Below are positions 29,190-40,205 of a stretch of DNA of 64,000 nucleotides, piece by piece. This DNA is from Zymoseptoria tritici IPO323 (Eukaryota; Ascomycota; Dothideomycetes; Mycosphaerellales; Mycosphaerellaceae), in the NCBI RefSeq assembly GCF_000219625.1, contig NC_018217.1, forward strand, positions 3,162,001 through 3,226,000. The letters are read 5' to 3'. The position numbers and the translations under genes were made by a program. The notes under the pieces were generated by a model. The model was not told where the DNA came from and did no database searches. It worked only from the letters and a program-made list of their open reading frames with translations. Every line of letters begins with the position of its first letter. The stretch's first letter is position 1.

Positions 29190-31962
29190 GCTAAGTACTA
29201 TCCTCCTACTGCATGTCGCGTCTAGGTACGCGCTTGCTATCCTTGCCGATAAGTAAGTCGGGGACTTCCTAGGGTACTGCGATGTCCGTATCTCCCTACC
29301 TAAGCAGCTTACGTTCCCTGTCGTCTACATCGTTAGGAGCGACTTTAGCTAGTAGAGGTTAGTGCTTCTAGAAGTCGGTCGGGTGCTTGTCCTTAGCGTT
29401 ATAATACGATCGGTTACCGAACGTATTCCTCTCCGCGTACTTAATGTCCTTATAGTTTACCTTTACTCGAGCTACAGTCGCATCCTACTGCTTCTTAATC
29501 TATGCCCTTAGATTAACAACATTAAGGCGTATAAGCTTCTCTAGTTCGACGACGACTCTAGGGCTCTCCTACTTCTCGTAAGCAATAAGTGCAGCAGCGA
29601 TATAGTTGTTAGGTGTTAAAGACACAGCCGTAGGGAAGGCGTAAGGAATCTTGCCGTACTTGTTAATAAGCCCGGAGGGTGTCTTGTCGGGGGCGGTTAG
29701 GTCTATATAAGCTTTGCGCAGCATCTCCTAGTTACTAGCTTCGGCACATTCGAGAGAACTATCTAAATACACAGCTACGAACTAGGGAAGAATCGTTCGA
29801 CGTTCGGTCTCTGCCTTAGTATCGACACTATATAGCAGATGCGGAACCGTAATACGAACATTAAATGCCTTGTAAGGAACGTGTTCCTACTTAAGCTTAT
29901 AGCGATCTAGGAAGTGTTGCGGCAGCACCGTATTATTAATCTTCTGTACTGCTCCGTCTGCGCAGTTGTTAGCCCTTATCTACTAGTACCATTCCTAAAA
30001 GATCTCCTTCTTATGCATCCTCTTAACAAGCACCGTGTAGTCCTTCTTGCCCTCGTCTGTTAAGGAGACCGTACCTTAAATCTGGTTAATACCGCGATTC
30101 TCCTCGACTATGCGGCTAACCGTAAGGTCGATGTGCTTAAAGGTAGTGTTGTCGCCCTTCTTAGTGCTTTTAGCGTAGTATAGGTACGACACTAGCCAGT
30201 GCTTATAGTTACCTCGTAGAAGAACATATAGCAGCCAGTATAAGATGTCCTAGCGGATAAGCTGCTAGATCTAAGAGTAGCACATCGTGCGAAGCTATCC
30301 GTAGTTAGGCTAGCTATTAATTTCGCGCTAATGCTATAAGTACATATCTATTTCCTTATTAATAATCTTGCAAAGGGCCTTGTCCTGTCCAATCTACGCG
30401 AAGAGGGGAATGTTAAGCGTGCTATTTCTCTTAAACTCGTTCTCCTAACCGGCCGTTAAGTACATCGCTTAGCGAGCCTTATTAAAGAAGCCGTTAAAGT
30501 TGAGCTGGCCGAGTTCTCTGCGTAGAACGTTATTGTCGAAGCGGTACGGCCTAAGGAAGTCCGATAGTCGAGATAGACGAGCATCCTTAAACCACATCTT
30601 GTACGTCTCGGAACCTGTCTTTAGCTAGCTGAGCTTATACGTATCGTACTTAAGGGTAGTGAGTTTAAAGAGCGTGTTGTTCTTTGCTATTACATTCCCG
30701 GTCTTTACCTTAATTCCGAAGTACTAAAGTAGGTCCCTTGCATAGTTGTAGTATAGGAACGTGCACTCATCCTTTAGCTTCGTACTGTCCGGATATAGCA
30801 GCTATAGGCATCGAAACAGCTAGTTTGGGGTAGCAAGGCGTTGCGAAAGCGGAAGCCTCCTTAGGCTATTAATCGTAGCGATGATTTAAGGTAAGGCGTT
30901 CTTACAATTATAGGTCGTGTTTGTGGGTTCCGTAATAGGTATGCCGAGAGCGATCTGTGTTTTAGTTACTGCCTAACTTACCGAACGAGCCCTTCCCGTA
31001 GTGCGAACAATAGGAGACGCGTAGATACTCCCTCCGAGACTAGGGCTGGAAATAGATCTGCCGGAGTATAGTGTTTAGGGGCGGCCGGAGCTACTCTCGG
31101 AAGGAGTACCGCGGATAGGAAGACTGCCGAGATTAGCTGGCTTTTCCTTAGTTTTGGACCGCGTGCTTATAGTAGGAGGTGCTTCGATCTGCTTCTAAGT
31201 GTTAGATCTAGACGTAATTTCCTTCTCCTTTCCTTTAGGCTTGTAGGGCACTATCTACCTACGACTATCTATATGCCGGTTGTACGTGTTGCGCACGATA
31301 TTAATCTGCTCCTGCGTAGGGCGATCGATTCCTCCTAGTTTAGCGACTGTAAAGAAGTCCTTAGTAGTGTACTTAGTCCCTCTCGGATCTATATGTCCCT
31401 GTCTAGCGCCCTAACTGTACCGACGAATGTATTCTTGTAAAACAAGTATAGCTACTGTCGTACCCTTATCGGACTACGTCTTGTACTTCGAAGACAGCTT
31501 TCGAATCTCTTTTGCTATGTTCTCGGATTTGTACACGTATTACCTTAGTTCCGGGTTTATATCTATTACGTCCTGTCCCTATTCTTTTGTAAGGGCGTCG
31601 TAAATGCCCTTCTTGCGGTTGCGGGTCCTCCTGCTATCTGTAGCTGCCGCTACTAGCCTCGGATAAGCAGCTGCAATACTATCCTGTCTAGTAATCCTCC
31701 CGGTTCCTAAGGTAATAGGAACCTAGTTTATCCGCACGAAATCCTATATGCCTACTGCAAATTCTGCTGCTTTTTCTAATCCTAATTCTAAGGTATTAAC
31801 AATATCTAACACTACTCGCTCGCGGTCCGTATCTAGCATGCTCTTAAGGAGACTCTCGAGTTTTCCTAGCTCTCTAGTGTTCTACGCAGTCGAGAAGGCT
31901 ACACGCATTTCTTTATTATTTGTTAAGGGTGCGCTCCGGAGGCGAGCTAGGATGTTATCCAT
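29190..31962 (-). pseudogene. Extra ORF of element A after integrase; candidate 2OG/Fe(II) oxygenase-like protein, RIPed
   Basis: One minus-strand frame runs from ATG 31962 for about 900 codons with stops only as TAG/TAA at Gln/Trp-like positions. The first ~330 residues are helical and then basic/Ser-rich (MDNILARLRSAPLTNN...). The C-terminal half has GDNTTFKHIDLTV (HxD at 30127-30135), ITVPHLLYS (His codon 29839-29841), RRTILP 13 codons later (Arg ~29797-29802) and TPSGLINKYGKIPYAFP. HxD...H-x(~12)-R is the metal and co-substrate pattern of double-stranded beta-helix 2-oxoglutarate oxygenases. From memory, similar segments occur in uncharacterised fungal proteins. The function is inferred, not shown. 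The 3' end is approximate because stops obscure it. Confidence 0.5.
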
Positions 31963-33240
31963 GTCGGTAGTAGTATGCGTAGTTGCGCTCGTTGTTAAGG
32001 TGTGTTATATGCGCTCGGTGCGCTCGTATCGTTTTAAAGCTGTTTTTGCGCTAATGCGCTCGGTTAGTATATATGTTGTATGCGCTAATACGCTCGGTTA
32101 GTATATATATTGTATGCGCTAATACGCTTAGTTAGTAAGTGTGTCGAGGGGGGGCTTATAGATAGTGTTTAATCAGGTCGAAGGTCTGCGAGGACGCAGA
32201 TAAGGTTCGTCTAGGAGGAAAAGGAGTCGTTAGGGGGGGTGCAAGGAGATAGGAAAGAAAGAAGATATAGTAGATATTATAGGGAAGTCGGAGGTGTAGA
32301 GAAGATTAAGGCTTTTAAGTAGGGCGAGCAGGCAGAAAGCAGGTCCCTTACTTGTTTGTAAATTGTGTGCGTGCTCGTGCTCGTAATTGTTAGAAGAGCT
32401 CGTAATTGTTAGGAAAGGCCTATAATTGTTATGTCGGTAATTGTTGTATTAGTAATTGTTAGTTTGTGAATTATGTGCGTACTTGTGCTCGTAATTGTTA
32501 GAAGAGCTCGTAATTGTTAGGAAAGGCCTGTAATTGTTATGTCGGTAATTGTTATGTTAGTAAATGTTTCGTATTAGCAGTCTCGTAATTGTGGCAGAAT
32601 ATGCATAATTGTCTAGAAAAAGGCAGCCTAGCCCCTAAATATCCGAAAGGGTAACTAAGCTTTATAAATTATAACTCCCTCCCCTTTAGGGTAGAGAACG
32701 TATATTTAGTACGCTCTAAACAATAGTAGATTAGTCGTAGCTAGTAGAGACACCTAGGTAATGTCCTATCCTTCGCAAATATTTACTAGACCCCTTTCCC
32801 TAAATAGTCTGGCAAACAACTAGGCCTATCCGGCAGCGCTAGCCTTTAAAAGATGTCCGCTAGCAGGAGGCAATAACAACAGCTACTCGCTCGTGATTAT
32901 ATGCGTGAATTTGCTCGTAATTGTTCTTCGTAAATGCGCTAGTAATTGTAGTACGGAAGAGTTTAGCGGTGTCGGTCTATTAGATAGATAGCGGCGAGGA
33001 CGGAGATAAGGTCGTGCCGGGGGTCTTGTTGTAAGTAAAAGAGCTTACTTTAACACAAAGAAATGTGTGTGTCTCTTTAGGTAATAATAATGTTTGCCTA
33101 AGAGAGCGAGCGGAGCCTTTGCTAGACTACCGGTCTAGGAAACAACTATAGTAAGCCGAGAGCATCCGTCGCTATGTTTGCCAGACCCTTAGTCTAGGAA
33201 ACATTTTAATGCGAATTATAGCCGCACTTAGATTCTTAGG
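31963..33240. repeat. Repeat-rich spacer between integrase and extra ORF
   Basis: No gene. A ~40 bp unit with gcgctaa(t/a)(a/g)cgctcggttag occurs three times at about 32,050-32,130. Two ~110 bp tandem copies at ~32,360-32,570 contain ctcgtaattgttagaagagc, and the 9-mer gtaattgtt recurs more than ten times up to ~32,940. Three palindrome copies lie at 32779-32818, 33118-33144 and 33173-33205. Confidence 0.6.
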
Positions 33241-33329
33241 TACTGTAATTGTTCTTCTAGGGACAGCGAGGATTCCCTTACCCCCTATACGATATTCGGA
33301 GGTCTAGGAGTAGGTTCTCTGTACTGTTT

Positions 33330-34588
33330 AGCGGCAGGGTCGTCGCCCTAAGGTAATGCCGGCTCTTTATCCTTACTCTTAATACTTGCAAACCATTTAG
33401 GGTTTAAGTCGCCGCGTGTTAGCTCTTCGAGCTTATTAATATGCTCGAGGTAGTCTGTAGGGACTACCCGAAGCATATCCCTAGACTATATGCCTTAGAG
33501 CTCTGCCTCGTCTAGTTCTACAATCTTGTAGGTACTAGTATCTAGGCTTATACTTATTACTCGGTAGGGCCCCTTCTATCGAAAGGACAGCTTCTCGTAG
33601 GTAGACTTTCGCTCGCCTCTTTTTAACAGCACGAGCTGCCCCTTCTTAAGCGGCTTGTTGTCGATATTATAGTTTATATCCTAGTACTCCTTCTAGGCAT
33701 CTCGTAGCCTACGCTATAGGGCGGTAACTTCTCTAACATCCTTCTTAGAGCAGAAGATCTACCTTACTCAAGCGGCTAGCAAGTCCTCGGTTGTACGCAC
33801 TATCTTCTAGTTAATCGTTTTCTAAGTGTCGTACCGCAGCTTAATAGGTAGGACGACATTAAATACATAGAAAAGACTTGCCGGCGTACATCCCGTAGAC
33901 CTGCGAACAGTAGTGCGGTCTGCCTATAGTGCTGCGTAGAAAAAGGATCTCCAGCCTTTTAGCTTGCCCTACGTGCACTTTAAGAAGACGTCTAGGATGT
34001 TAGGATGTCCACGCTCGACTAGACTATTCGCTTTAGAGTAGTAGGCGGACATACGACTAAGGTTTGTATCTATTTAAGCTAGCAGCTAAGGCACATCGCC
34101 GTAGTTCTTAGGCCCTCTATTAAAGAAGATCCGGTTATAGGCTCTAGTGCGTAAAAAGACGTCTTTAAAAAGAAACTTCGCGACCTGCCTTAAGCTTATA
34201 CCTTAATTCTGCCCCTTGTTTACGATCCTTCCTTCCGGCTATCTAGAGAGAGACTCCCTAGCTATAATAATGCTTCCGGAGCTATCGACATAAACGACGT
34301 CTACATGCTACGACTCGCTAACATAGCTGTTATATCTTAGGTGTAGTTCCGACATACTTGCTAGTCCGGACGATCGAAGAAGATACTTAGGGCACTTTCC
34401 GACGAAATCTCGGACCTGCTTATATAGGCCCTGCTAGTAATACCGACAAGCGATCTTTATGTAGGTCCCTTTACGCCCTCTGTAGCCGGAGGTAGGGTCC
34501 CTATAGAGGGTACGGATAATCGACTTCTGCTTAGACTCCTTGTCTATAACTCTGTATAGCGGCTTGTTAATTCTTTTCTAATACTATA
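33330..34588 (-). pseudogene. Integrase region of element A pol, RIPed
   Basis: Reads on the minus strand from the LINE junction. A zinc-binding start (YRDPTSGYRGRKGTYIKIACRYY, with CPKYLL later; expected His/Cys partly mutated to Tyr) leads into HVDVVYVDSSGS (first Asp of the DDE core), SAYYSKANSLVERGH (the Glu region), and a C-terminal part YEKLSFR(*)KGPYRVISIS typical of Gypsy integrases. Stops are TAG/TAA. The upstream RT/RNase H part continues after the LINE at 40206. Confidence 0.7.
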
Positions 34589-34601
34589 GGCAGCGTTCCC
34601 T
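34589..34601. repeat. LINE target-site duplication, left copy
   Basis: ggcagcgttccct here equals 40193-40205 and marks a 13 bp duplication made by LINE insertion. Confidence 0.85.
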
Positions 34602-34813
34602 GTTTGTTTGTTTTGTTTGTTTGTTCCATTTACGTCCTGTAGGAGTCTATGACTATGTAGGACGGCTGTCTCGCGACAGCAGTCTATCTATGTACAATCG
34701 TTGTTCTCTCGTATCTCTTGACCTTAGGGAAAGACCCGTGCCTAGGATAGTAGCCAGCTAGTATCGAAGGACTTTAAAGAAAGACAAATAAGGAAAAGTA
34801 AAAGGAGTGTAGG

Positions 34814-37800
34814 CTAGACGGTCTCGTCTTCGCCTCTTGCTAGGTGCCAGGACCTAGAAGCAATCTTTGTATCCGAGAGAAAGGTAGTAAGGTGTTTCCG
34901 GAGTTCCTTATCTTCTACTATTTCTAGTAGAGATTGTGCTTGTCGTAGCGGTAGTGGCCTAAATACATCGTAGATAGGGCAGCTACATACGAGGTGTTCT
35001 GCTGTTTCTCGTCGTCCGCAAGGGCAGTCTGGCGTCGTTACGTGTCCAAAGCGATAGAGATAGGACTTTAGGTATCCGTGTCCTAATAGGATAGTATAGA
35101 AGGCACTAGTTAAAGCGCGTCTTCCTCCTATTCTATGTTTTCCTGGCGAGCTCCATGGAAATCGACTAAGGTAGCTATTTGTATTCCTAGGTACCTTGTT
35201 AATCTCCCGTTGTCTTGCTATTTCGTATCGGGTTTTCCAGACGCTAAAGAGATCGTCTTTTGCGTAGTTAGCCCTCTCGTGTTCTACGAAATGCTTGTAT
35301 TGTCGGAGTCGATAACAGAGTAGTTGTATCTGTGTTCTCTGTCGTTTTTGCGGAAGTATCTCTCTCGAGTCCTCGTGTCGGACTTCTCGCGTATCCGAAG
35401 GCGCGCTTTGGATAGCGAGTCTTACGGGGTGGTTTTCGGGTAGCTTTGCTGCGCGTAGAGAGTATAAAATTGACTGTCTCTCTAGGCGTAGATCCGGGGG
35501 GAAGAGATTTGACTCTACCTCGGACGGGACGTTTGGGGCGGTACGGAAAACGCCTAGGATCTTTCTACAAGCTTTACTTTGTAGAGATACTAGAGGTTTT
35601 ATGCTCTTTTTCGACCGCCACCAAACCGGGGCCCCGTAGTCTGCTATTGTAGTAACGCAGGCTAGGTAGATCTTTCTTAACGATATAGAAGATAGACCGC
35701 GTTCGGTGTTTGCTAGTCTTTCTAATCGATAGAATGCTGCTTGTGCTTGTGCCGATCTTATTGCAATGTGCTCCTTAAAGGTAAGACCGGCGTCTAGCCA
35801 AATCCCAAGCTACCTTATCGCTTTCTTTGCCGGGCGAACAATGTCGCCGTTTGGAAGAATTACCGGGCAATCGGACCCTTTCCCTTTCGAGAAGTGTACT
35901 AGGTCTGTCTTTGCTAGGTCGAAAGCAATCGAGTTCTTCTTTCCTAGGTCTATTAGCCTTCTTGCCTCACGTTCTAGTACCTTAGAGTTCTTCTTAAGGG
36001 ACGTAGACGAGGTAGATAGTCTAATGTCGTCGACGTAGGAACTAGGAGTAACTCCTTGTAGCGAGAAGAATATGTCGCGCGTATAGATAAGAAAGAGGAT
36101 AGGAGACATCGGGCTGCCTTGTGGAACGCCGATCTCTACGTCCTGGAATTCCTGTATCTGTCCGTCGAATGCTATTCGTAGGCGTCTATTGCTCATAAAC
36201 GACTGAACCCAACGTATAAGGCTGTGCGGAAGCCTTAACTGGATCATTATTCTTAACAGTCGGTTCTTTGCAACGTAGTCGTATGCTCCTCTTACGTCGA
36301 GGAAGATAACCGAAGTCTTCTTTTTCTTTCTTCGATTCTCCTCGATTTCGTTCGTTAAGAGAAGCACCGTATCGATAGCCGATTTCTTCTTTCGCCCTCC
36401 TAACTGCGAGTCGTGTAGAAGGGGCTTCGTCTCTGCGATAATCCCTAGGCGTTTTGCGAGTATTCTCTCGCTAATCTTGCCGAGGCAGTTTAGGAGAGAG
36501 ATAACTCGGTAGGCCTTAGGGACCGAATAGTCTAGTTTTCCCGGCTTTGCTAGAACTGCGCCTGTCGCAACTTTCTAGCATCGGGGGTAGTGTCCTTCGT
36601 CGAGTAGCCTTCTGTATATACGTAGAAAGGTAATAGGAATAGCGCCGTACGCTTTACTAATAATAGCTTGCGTAATGCCGTCTAGGCCCGGCGTTTTTCC
36701 TTTTACTATCTTCGTGCTACAGGCGGCAGCGAGTTCCTCTTCGGTTAGCGTAGTCCAGCCCCAATCCCCGGCTGTATACGCTTCCTAGCGGCTAGGTAGA
36801 GGTTCCTCGGCAGGAGGGCGCGGAAATAAGGCTTCGGAGAAGGCTTTACATTTCCCCTCGAAAGAATCTTCGTTGTTTATCGTAGGTATCTGTCTTCGGC
36901 TGCTATTCCTAGTATAGGACATAGCTTTAAAGATAGATTTCGAGTCTTCTTTTTCGAGGAAGGCGTTCCAGTGGTTCTTCTTAGCTGTTTTAATAGCTTG
37001 GAAGTACTCGTTTCTCGCTTTCGTATACGCCTCTTTCTCGTCTAGCGTCGGCGTACGTCCGCAGGTAAAGGTCTGTCTATATGTTCTAGACATTGTGCGG
37101 CGTAGCGTGCGTAGCTCTCTATTCCACTAAGGTTTTGCGCAGGCGTATACTACTTTCTCTGGGATTGCTCCCCGCATCGATTCGGTAATACACGAGGTAA
37201 AGGAGTCTGCGATGTCGTCGAGGGAGTTCGTATAGTCAATAGACGTCGCCTTGCTTATTAGGAGATCTGTAAACAGTTCCCAATCCGCGGAAGCTATATC
37301 TAGAACTACTTTCTTCTGTTGGGCTCGATCTTGCGCGCCAATAAGGTCTATAGATATAGCCTTATGGTCTGAGCCTGTCGGAATCGTTCTCTAGTCGATT
37401 TCTTTCGTAGATAAGGATCCTCTTGTAAACGTAAGGTCTAGGACCGACTCTGCGTCTAGGTGCGGCCTATAGAAGGTCCCGACACCTATCGTATTACGTA
37501 GAGTAAAGCCCTAGTCTTCTATCCACTCTATAAATTCGCGGGCGCTAGTAGTATCCTTTCCCCTCGGATCCCAGGACGGGTGTCTAAGGTTAAAGTCTCC
37601 TACTAGTAGAGTGTTTGGAAGGAACGTGTTGCGTAGAGAGTAGAGGCTTCTCTCTGTTGTTCGTCGGTTTTGCAGGTTCTCGGTATCCCGAAGGTCCTTC
37701 TCGTTGTAGAGATTAACTATCTGGATCTTGTTGCCCTTCTTGTCTGAAATAACAAAGGAAAGTATGTCGCTGTCGTCTAATAAAATAGGAGAGATATTGA

Positions 37801-38059
37801 CGTTGAGTCTTGTGCTAATATATAGCATTGTTCTTGGCCGGATCGTCGAATCCGTAGTCGTTGGGAATAGCTGGTTGTACTCCCGGTGTGCGATAGATCT
37901 TGTCTCTTTGTAGCCTGTTATCGGGTCTTCTATAGTCTACGGTTCCTGGACTAGTAGAAGGTCGGCTTTCTGCTTAACCGCGACGTCTAAGGTAGACTCT
38001 GTAGCCTCGATAGATCGGTTAAGATTGACGTAGAAAATCCGTAGAGAGTGTTCTAACAT
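34814..38059 (-). pseudogene. LINE ORF2: endonuclease, reverse transcriptase, C-terminal zinc knuckle
   Basis: One 1,082-codon frame with no indel, broken only by about seven TAG codons, for example VQEP(*)TVD at ~37,936 where Trp fits. Order: AP-like endonuclease (RIFYVNLNRS..., LLVGDFNLRHPSWDPRG at ~37,580), linker, RT core with DVRGAYDYV, GVPQGSPMSPILF and SYVDDI (35810-36367), thumb/connection, and a Cys/His segment DCPCGRRETAEHLVCSCPIYD (~34,950-35,030) typical of LINE C-termini. The ATG at 38059-38057 overlaps the ORF1 stop (38055-38053) in ATGTTAG, suggesting translation by termination-reinitiation. Apart from the stops the catalytic residues are present. Confidence 0.85.
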
Positions 38060-38659
38060 GTAGAACGTTCTAGGGGCCTCCCTTTCTGTTGTATACAATC
38101 CTTCGCCTTCTCGACTCTTAGGCTGTCCGCGCCTACGTATAGACGGTTTTGAATAGCCCTTTTTGCCTCCTCCTCGGTGGCAAAACCTACTAGAACTGTC
38201 GCCCCAGTAAGAGTCCTTCTTCTCTCTTCGTTTGTTAGCCAAATCGGGGTGCCTGCGAGTTTAAGACCTCTATTAAAGGTCTCAATTTCTCGTTGAATGT
38301 CCTGTAGGCCCGTTGGCGTGTTGAAGTTCGCGGTCGAGACGCCGTGGACTACGACCTTGTGCCAGAGAGAGTCCTCTATTACCCGTGCCTCGCCTACGAT
38401 ATCGGTAACCTTAGTAAGGCTATCGATCGTTCGTTGGCGGGCTTTCTCTGTTGCAAAGTTTAGGACAATGTTACCCCGAAATGATTTCTTTATCGCAAGG
38501 ACAGCTAGCTCTTGGTCTTCGCCTTTAAGAGCGTCGTTGATTTTGTCTCGGGTTGCGATCTGGTCGAGTTCCTTCTCTTTATCCTTTGGTACAAGGATAA
38601 GAGGCATCGGTTCTGCTTGTTCTTTCGGCTTGCTAGCCCTCCGGGAGACGGTCGTCCAC

Positions 38660-38692
<33 letters not shown>

Positions 38693-39231
38693 GTTGTCTT
38701 TGTTGTCGAGGAGGTAGAGGTAGAGGTAGCGGATCCGCTGTCTCCCTTAATAACGTCTGCGAAAGTAGGCTTCTTCGCCTGTGCTGCTAGTTTCTTTGTT
38801 GTCATTTCTAGGTTCGAGACTTGCTTTGCGAGGATTTGGGACGTTGTCCTAAAGTCTGTACGCTCGGTAAAGTGCCGAAAGACTTCGAGAAGGTCGAGAA
38901 CCCGGGTTTGTTCTCCTGGAAACCCGACTAGATCCCCCGCCGCTTCGATTAGTAGCTGTCGGGCTTGTAGGATCTTCTCGTTCGCGGGCGTGTAAGAGAG
39001 TGTTTGTTTCTTTCCGAGAGAAGGGCTGCGAGTCGGGGAGATACTGAATTCGAAGGGGTTTTGCCTTTTCCTAGGTATAAAAGGAATGCCGGTTCTTTTT
39101 AGTAGTTCCTCCGGCAACGGCAGGGTTTTGAGAGACTCAAACGTAACTTCCTCGTCCCCTCTAGCCGTAGCTTTTGGAGTCTGAGGGGCTGAGCTTGCGT
39201 CTGTCATTTCCATTTCCGTCTCGGTAGACAT
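38053..39231 (-). CDS. LINE ORF1 protein (RNA-binding/Gag-like), intact frame
   Basis: A 392-residue open frame beginning MSTETEMEMTDASS. It has an acidic N-terminus, a helical middle (about 95-150), a poly-Gln run of ~10-11 residues (about 183-193, encoded by a TTG repeat on the plus strand at 38661-38690) and a C-terminal half with alternating charge. Two RRM-like beta patterns lie there (LAIKKSFRGNIVLNF, GATVLVGFATEEEAKRAI). ORF1 proteins of LINEs package the RNA. No CCHC knuckle is seen. It is the only intact transposon frame of this size in the block, which supports a recent insertion. The large plus-strand frame 38297-38995 is its shadow. Confidence 0.75.
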
Positions 39232-40192
39232 TGTCTTGTTGTTGTTGTTTGTTGTTTGAAAAGAGGCTTAGCAGTCTTACGCCGAGAGGGCTGCTTGTTC
39301 GTCTCTATTTCCAATCGCGTTCGGGTCCTAGCCTACTTGCGACACTAGGGCACTCTTCTTCCTACTATACAAAGTAGGAGAAGGTATACTTCAAAGAGGA
39401 GAGAAGAGATATATAAATATACCTCTGCTTCTAGGAAGTACTCTGGCCTGCAGCAACGTGCGTCTTCGTAGCAGGCTTTAGAGGCGTTCTGCGGGTAGCT
39501 GTAGCAGGTTCGGGACAACCTTTGTCTCTAGGGAAAGGTAGGCCTATACTCTATACAGAGTATCTAGCTATACAGCTAGTACTACTACTCTAATCCCTAG
39601 AGGTGCAAATTCGTCCTTACTAAACCACACTGCTCCTTTAGCTTCCTCTCTCGGCGGCGTAGGACAACAGGTAACTCTAGTGTAGAGAGAACTAAGTGTA
39701 TGTGTATGTTTGTGTATCCTGGGGACACTGCTCTTGTTTGGCCTTTGGCTCTTTCAGAATTCGACCAAATCAGGCGTTTGATAGCTAGAATAAAAGCTCT
39801 CGTCGAGGGCTTTCAAACGGGCTACACGGCGTCCGAATCGGCGGCGTATTGGTTGTGTTGTGGTGTGTTGAAGTGTTGTAGTGTTGTGTTGTGGTACAGG
39901 TTGTGAACCTTCCTTGTGCAATGCCCTAAACAGGGAATATTTCGAGTGTGGGGGAGGTAAGGTCGGAATAAGGTTTCGGAGGTGGGGGCCAAATCCCGGA
40001 GTTTAGGGTCAAAATTTGCACCCCAAAGGGGGCAACAAGGTGAATCTTTGAACTCCAGTAGCGGCGTGGGTTTTGAGGGCAGCGAGGTGAATGCGGGTTC
40101 GTTGGAACGGCCTTGATAAGGGCTTTCGAATGGTGCGTGTTTGGTGATGATCGGGTCAATATTGGGTGTGCAATGGAAGTGCGGATGTCGAT
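39232..40192 (-). other. LINE 5' leader
   Basis: About 960 bp upstream of ORF1. It includes a TG-rich stretch at 39845-39905 (repeats of tgttg) and G-rich segments at 39,940-40,040. It is not RIPed. An internal promoter is expected here for a LINE, but no specific motif was identified. Confidence 0.5.
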
Positions 40193-40205
40193 GGCAGCGT
40201 TCCCT
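40193..40205. repeat. LINE target-site duplication, right copy
   Basis: ggcagcgttccct, identical to 34589-34601. Confidence 0.85.

Larger units (their letters stand above)
34602..40192 (-). mobile_element. LINE-type non-LTR retrotransposon inserted in element A
   Basis: 5,591 bp between perfect 13 bp target duplications. On the minus strand it runs from a 5' leader (40192-39232) through ORF1 and ORF2 to a 3' UTR ending in an AAAC-rich tail (34602-34640). It is close to full length. Its RIP load is lower than that of element A: ORF1 is still open, ORF2 has a handful of TAG stops, and the 5' leader is rich in TG. It therefore inserted later. The ORF1 plus endonuclease-RT organisation is that of fungal Tad-like LINEs (inferred). 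Confidence 0.88.

Noticed and set aside
31748..32101. 117-codon plus-strand frame
   Set aside because: Lies antisense to the start of the extra ORF and its repeat-rich spacer. No supporting features.
32340..32580. Possible CRISPR-like array of gtaattgtt repeats
   Set aside because: Eukaryotic setting, irregular spacing and similar spacers. It is a tandem repeat in a transposon spacer.
38297..38995. 232-codon plus-strand frame with poly-Cys
   Set aside because: Shadow of LINE ORF1. The poly-Cys is the antisense of its Gln repeat.
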